Shown here: positions 61,810 through 64,000 of the stretch, piece by piece
How the letters are laid out: each line of letters begins with the position of its first letter
Position numbering within the stretch: the first letter of the stretch is position 1
Made by a program: the position numbers and the translations under genes
NCBI GenBank assembly: GCA_040905265.1
Contig: JBBDRW010000177.1
Span: 7,961 to 71,960, forward strand
Direction: 5' to 3'
Source: JBBDRW01 sp040905265
Lineage (GTDB): Bacteria; Bacteroidota; Rhodothermia; Balneolales; Balneolaceae
DNA length: 64,000 nucleotides
Notes under the pieces: generated by a model
Seen by the model: the letters and a program-made list of their open reading frames with translations, nothing else
Told to the model about the DNA's origin: nothing
Databases searched by the model: none

Positions 61810-61855
61810 TGTTAGGAGCCTTTGCAAAACCGTCTTTTTCAAAGCCTCCTGTTAG
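61810..61855. repeat. Hairpin element flanked by TGTTAG at the dxs stop
   Basis: AGGAGCCTTTGCAAAA (61814-61829) and TTTTTCAAAGCCTCCT (61835-61850) are imperfect inverted repeats. TGTTAG occurs directly on both sides (61810-61815 and 61850-61855) and could be a target duplication. The dxs stop (61852-61854) lies within the right copy. AGGAGGCTTTG-type motifs also occur near 1397, 49090 and 56415. Confidence 0.45.
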
Positions 61856-63774
61856 TGAGGCTGGTGTTGCGGCAGCAACTCTCTGACTGTTTTTATGATT
61901 CCGTCCGGCCCGATACCGACCTCATCATGGAGTTCCCGCTGTGTCCCATGTTCCACAATCCGGTCAGGAACCCCCATAATGGTTACCGGGATTGAGTCCG
62001 GCAGCGAAGAGACATACTCGGCAACAGCAGATCCAAAACCGCCAAGCCGGGTTCCGTCCTCCAGGGTGATGATCCGTTTGTACCGGCTGATTACCTTGTC
62101 GATCAGTTCACAATCCAGCGGCTTTGCAAATCGCATGTCGTAGAGGCCAATGTCAATCCCCTCTTCCGCAAGCGACTCTGCCGCCTCAATTCCATAGTTG
62201 CCGATCGGCCCGAAACTGAGGAGCGCAATCTGTTCCCCTTCCCGCAGACAAACTCCTTTTCCAATCTCAACCGGCTGAAACTCTCGCCGGAGTTCCATCC
62301 CGGTGGCACGCCCCCTTGGATAGCGAATTGCCCAGGCCGACTCCTCATGCCGGGAAGCTGTGTACATCATATCCCGCAGATCCTGCTCATGAAGAGGAGA
62401 GGAGAGAATCAGGTTTGGCACTGCCCGAAGGTAGGAGATATCATAGAGCCCGTGATGAGTAGGGCCGTCCGCACCCACAAGGCCGGCCCGGTCAATACAG
62501 TAGACCACCGGCAGCTTCTGGACCGCGACATCATGAATAACCTGGTCATAGGCTCTCTGCAAAAAAGTAGAGTATAGGGCTGCGAACGGCTTCTTCCCCT
62601 CGGCCGCAAGTCCGGCGGCAAACGTGACCGCATGCTGCTCCGCAATCCCGACATCAAAGGCTCGTTCAGGGAAAGCTTCCATCATCGGCAAAAGGCTTGA
62701 TCCACTCGGCATGGCGGGTGTGATCCCCACGATCCGGTCATCCATTTCTGCCAGTTCAACCAGAGCCTGGCCGAATACATCCTGAAATTTGGGGGCCGGT
62801 GAATCCTTCGGCTTCGGCAGCAGCGACTTTCCGGTGATCTTGTCAAAAGGACTGCTCTGGGCGTGCCATTTGGTCTGTTCCCGCTCTGCAGGTGAGAACC
62901 CTTTTCCCTTCACCGTAACAATATGGAGAAGTTTGGGTCCGGAGACCGTTTTCAGATCTTCCAGGTGCCGGCGCAGGCTGTCAACATTGTGCCCGTCAAC
63001 CGGCCCGTAATATTTGAATCCAAGTGCCTGAAAAAGAGCCCCCGGAGTGATGGCAGCCGTCATTGCCCGTTCCAGCTTGGAGGCGACTTTCCGCATCTTC
63101 TCTCCTGCCTTCTTGAAGTGGCCGAGAAGGTCGTAGATTTCATCCCTCATCTTGTTGTAGGTCTTGCTGGTCGTGATCTCGGCCAGATACTCTTTCAATG
63201 CCCCCACATTCGGATCGATCGACATACAGTTGTCATTGAGAATGACAAGGAGGTCACTCTGCATGGCCCCGGCATTGTTCATCGCTTCAAATGCCATCCC
63301 GCCGGTCATCGCCCCGTCACCGATTACAGCAACAACTTTTCTATTCCCGCCGCTCAGATCACGTGCGACAGCCATTCCGAGGGCAGCAGAGATGGAAGTA
63401 CTGGAGTGGCCTACCCCAAAAGCATCATAATCACTTTCCGAGCGCTTCGGAAACCCGGAGAGGCCTTTATACTTTCGGTTTGTATGAAACTCCTCACGCC
63501 GGCCTGTTATGATCTTGTGGCCGTATGCCTGGTGCCCTACATCCCAGATCAACCGGTCTTCCGGTGTATCATAGACATAGTGAAGGGCAATGGTCAGCTC
63601 GATCACGCCAAGACTCGCACCGAAATGCCCTCCGTAGATCGAGACCATATCGATAATATAGTCTCTCAGTTCGTCGGACACCTCTCTGAGCTGCTCCGGT
63701 TTCAATTTTTTCAGGTCATCCGGGCTCTTGATATGAGAGAGCAACGGGCCCGTTATCGGTTTTTCCATTTCCAT
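61852..63774 (-). CDS. dxs: 1-deoxy-D-xylulose-5-phosphate synthase
   Basis: First enzyme of the methylerythritol phosphate route to isoprenoids: it condenses pyruvate and glyceraldehyde-3-phosphate using thiamine diphosphate. The 640 residues are normal. Seen: IYGGHFGASLGVIELTIALH, DVGHQAYGHKIITGRR, the ThDP motif GDGAMTGGMAFEAMNNAG with LNDNCMSIDPNVG, DVGIAEQHAVTFAAGLA (transketolase-like catalytic Glu), and GLVGADGPTHHGLYDISYLR. XseB is encoded 41 bp upstream on the same strand, a common neighbour of dxs. Confidence 0.97.
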   Translation of the reverse strand: MEMEKPITGPLLSHIKSPDDLKKLKPEQLREVSDELRDYIIDMVSIYGGHFGASLGVIELTIALHYVYDTPEDRLIWDVGHQAYGHKIITGRREEFHTNRKYKGLSGFPKRSESDYDAFGVGHSSTSISAALGMAVARDLSGGNRKVVAVIGDGAMTGGMAFEAMNNAGAMQSDLLVILNDNCMSIDPNVGALKEYLAEITTSKTYNKMRDEIYDLLGHFKKAGEKMRKVASKLERAMTAAITPGALFQALGFKYYGPVDGHNVDSLRRHLEDLKTVSGPKLLHIVTVKGKGFSPAEREQTKWHAQSSPFDKITGKSLLPKPKDSPAPKFQDVFGQALVELAEMDDRIVGITPAMPSGSSLLPMMEAFPERAFDVGIAEQHAVTFAAGLAAEGKKPFAALYSTFLQRAYDQVIHDVAVQKLPVVYCIDRAGLVGADGPTHHGLYDISYLRAVPNLILSSPLHEQDLRDMMYTASRHEESAWAIRYPRGRATGMELRREFQPVEIGKGVCLREGEQIALLSFGPIGNYGIEAAESLAEEGIDIGLYDMRFAKPLDCELIDKVISRYKRIITLEDGTRLGGFGSAVAEYVSSLPDSIPVTIMGVPDRIVEHGTQRELHDEVGIGPDGIIKTVRELLPQHQPH

Positions 63775-63815
63775 ATTCAGGATATTCTCACGTTCGGCCG
63801 CCGGCTGAACCGACG

Positions 63816-64000
63816 CTACTCTTCATTTAATTTTTCAATCCTCAGTTCAGCCTCTTCCAGTTGCCGGGAGCATTGGCGGGAGAGTTCTATTCCCTCTTCA
63901 TACAGCCGGATTGACTCTTCAAGAGTTACATCCGGATCTTCCAGGCTGGATACGATTGCTTCCAGCTTTCGCAACGCTTCTTCAAACGTTGGCCGTTCCT
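63816..64000 (-). CDS. xseB: Exodeoxyribonuclease VII small subunit (5' truncated by window edge)
   Basis: The minus frame from 64000 to the TAG at 63816-63818 encodes 61 residues: RPTFEEALRKLEAIVSSLED followed by PDVTLEESIRLYEEGIELSR and ending EEAELRIEKLNEE. This is the conserved XseB coiled-coil protein that complexes with XseA. Only the extreme N terminus is missing. It is followed by dxs, as in many genomes. Confidence 0.9.
   Translation of the reverse strand, partial: ERPTFEEALRKLEAIVSSLEDPDVTLEESIRLYEEGIELSRQCSRQLEEAELRIEKLNEE

Overview
The window comes from a Gram-negative bacterium of the Bacteroidota/Balneolota/Rhodothermota kind. The evidence is two SusC TonB-dependent receptors, three SusD lipoproteins, many lipoproteins with typical lipoboxes, a DUF4249-like protein, CRTAC1/VCBS proteins, and starts that mostly lack a Shine-Dalgarno sequence. 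A Balneolota-type marine or saline organism is my best guess. No rRNA or tRNA gene is present to confirm it, and I see no CRISPR array or intact prophage.

Region 1 (about 0.1-16.4 kb, almost all on the minus strand) is a polysaccharide utilisation locus for a galactose-rich polymer, most likely type II (arabino)galactan. In transcription order it holds a GH30 (endo-beta-1,6-galactanase type), a GH2, a GH43, SusC1-SusD1 with a strong terminator, then a sodium/sugar symporter, galactokinase, galactose-1-phosphate uridylyltransferase and a second GH43 of the exo-beta-1,3-galactanase type. LacI-type operators (core consensus TTGNTAACGNTACCAA) lie upstream of the GH30 operon, SusC1, the symporter and also SusC2 in region 3. 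They tie these units into one regulon.

Region 2 (16.7-32.9 kb) is accessory sugar metabolism: CRTAC1/VCBS repeat proteins (one with a haem c motif), a 2-dehydro-3-deoxygalactonokinase and a KDPG/KDPGal aldolase in tight convergence, a ThuA-domain lipoprotein, an exported FAD oxidoreductase, a PL11 rhamnogalacturonan lyase, a LacI regulator, ApbE and a giant CRTAC1 lipoprotein. Region 3 (33-43 kb) is a second SusC/SusD unit with an extra SusD, a SUMF1-like protein and a Tat-exported Gfo/Idh oxidoreductase, but no recognisable glycoside hydrolase. Together with ThuA it could be an oxidative (3-keto-glycoside) arm of sugar breakdown.

Region 4 (43.3-64 kb) is mainly housekeeping: an MscS channel, M28 peptidase, ScpA, FtsY, a CDP-alcohol phosphatidyltransferase, a Nudix hydrolase, an excisionase-type DNA-binding protein, a DUF4249-like lipoprotein, an RND pump with its adaptor, a thioredoxin-like protein, ComEC, QueA, Dxs and the end of XseB.

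The most unusual non-coding signal is a set of degenerate heptanucleotide tandem arrays (units such as GAATACA, GGTGACA, GGAGTCA and their complements). They recur at gene ends and sometimes run into the coding sequence. Several small palindromic elements also sit exactly at stop codons (pgsA-like, DUF4249-like, dxs, near ftsY), and relic inverted-repeat ends (CCGACAGACTCCTGG) are scattered between genes.
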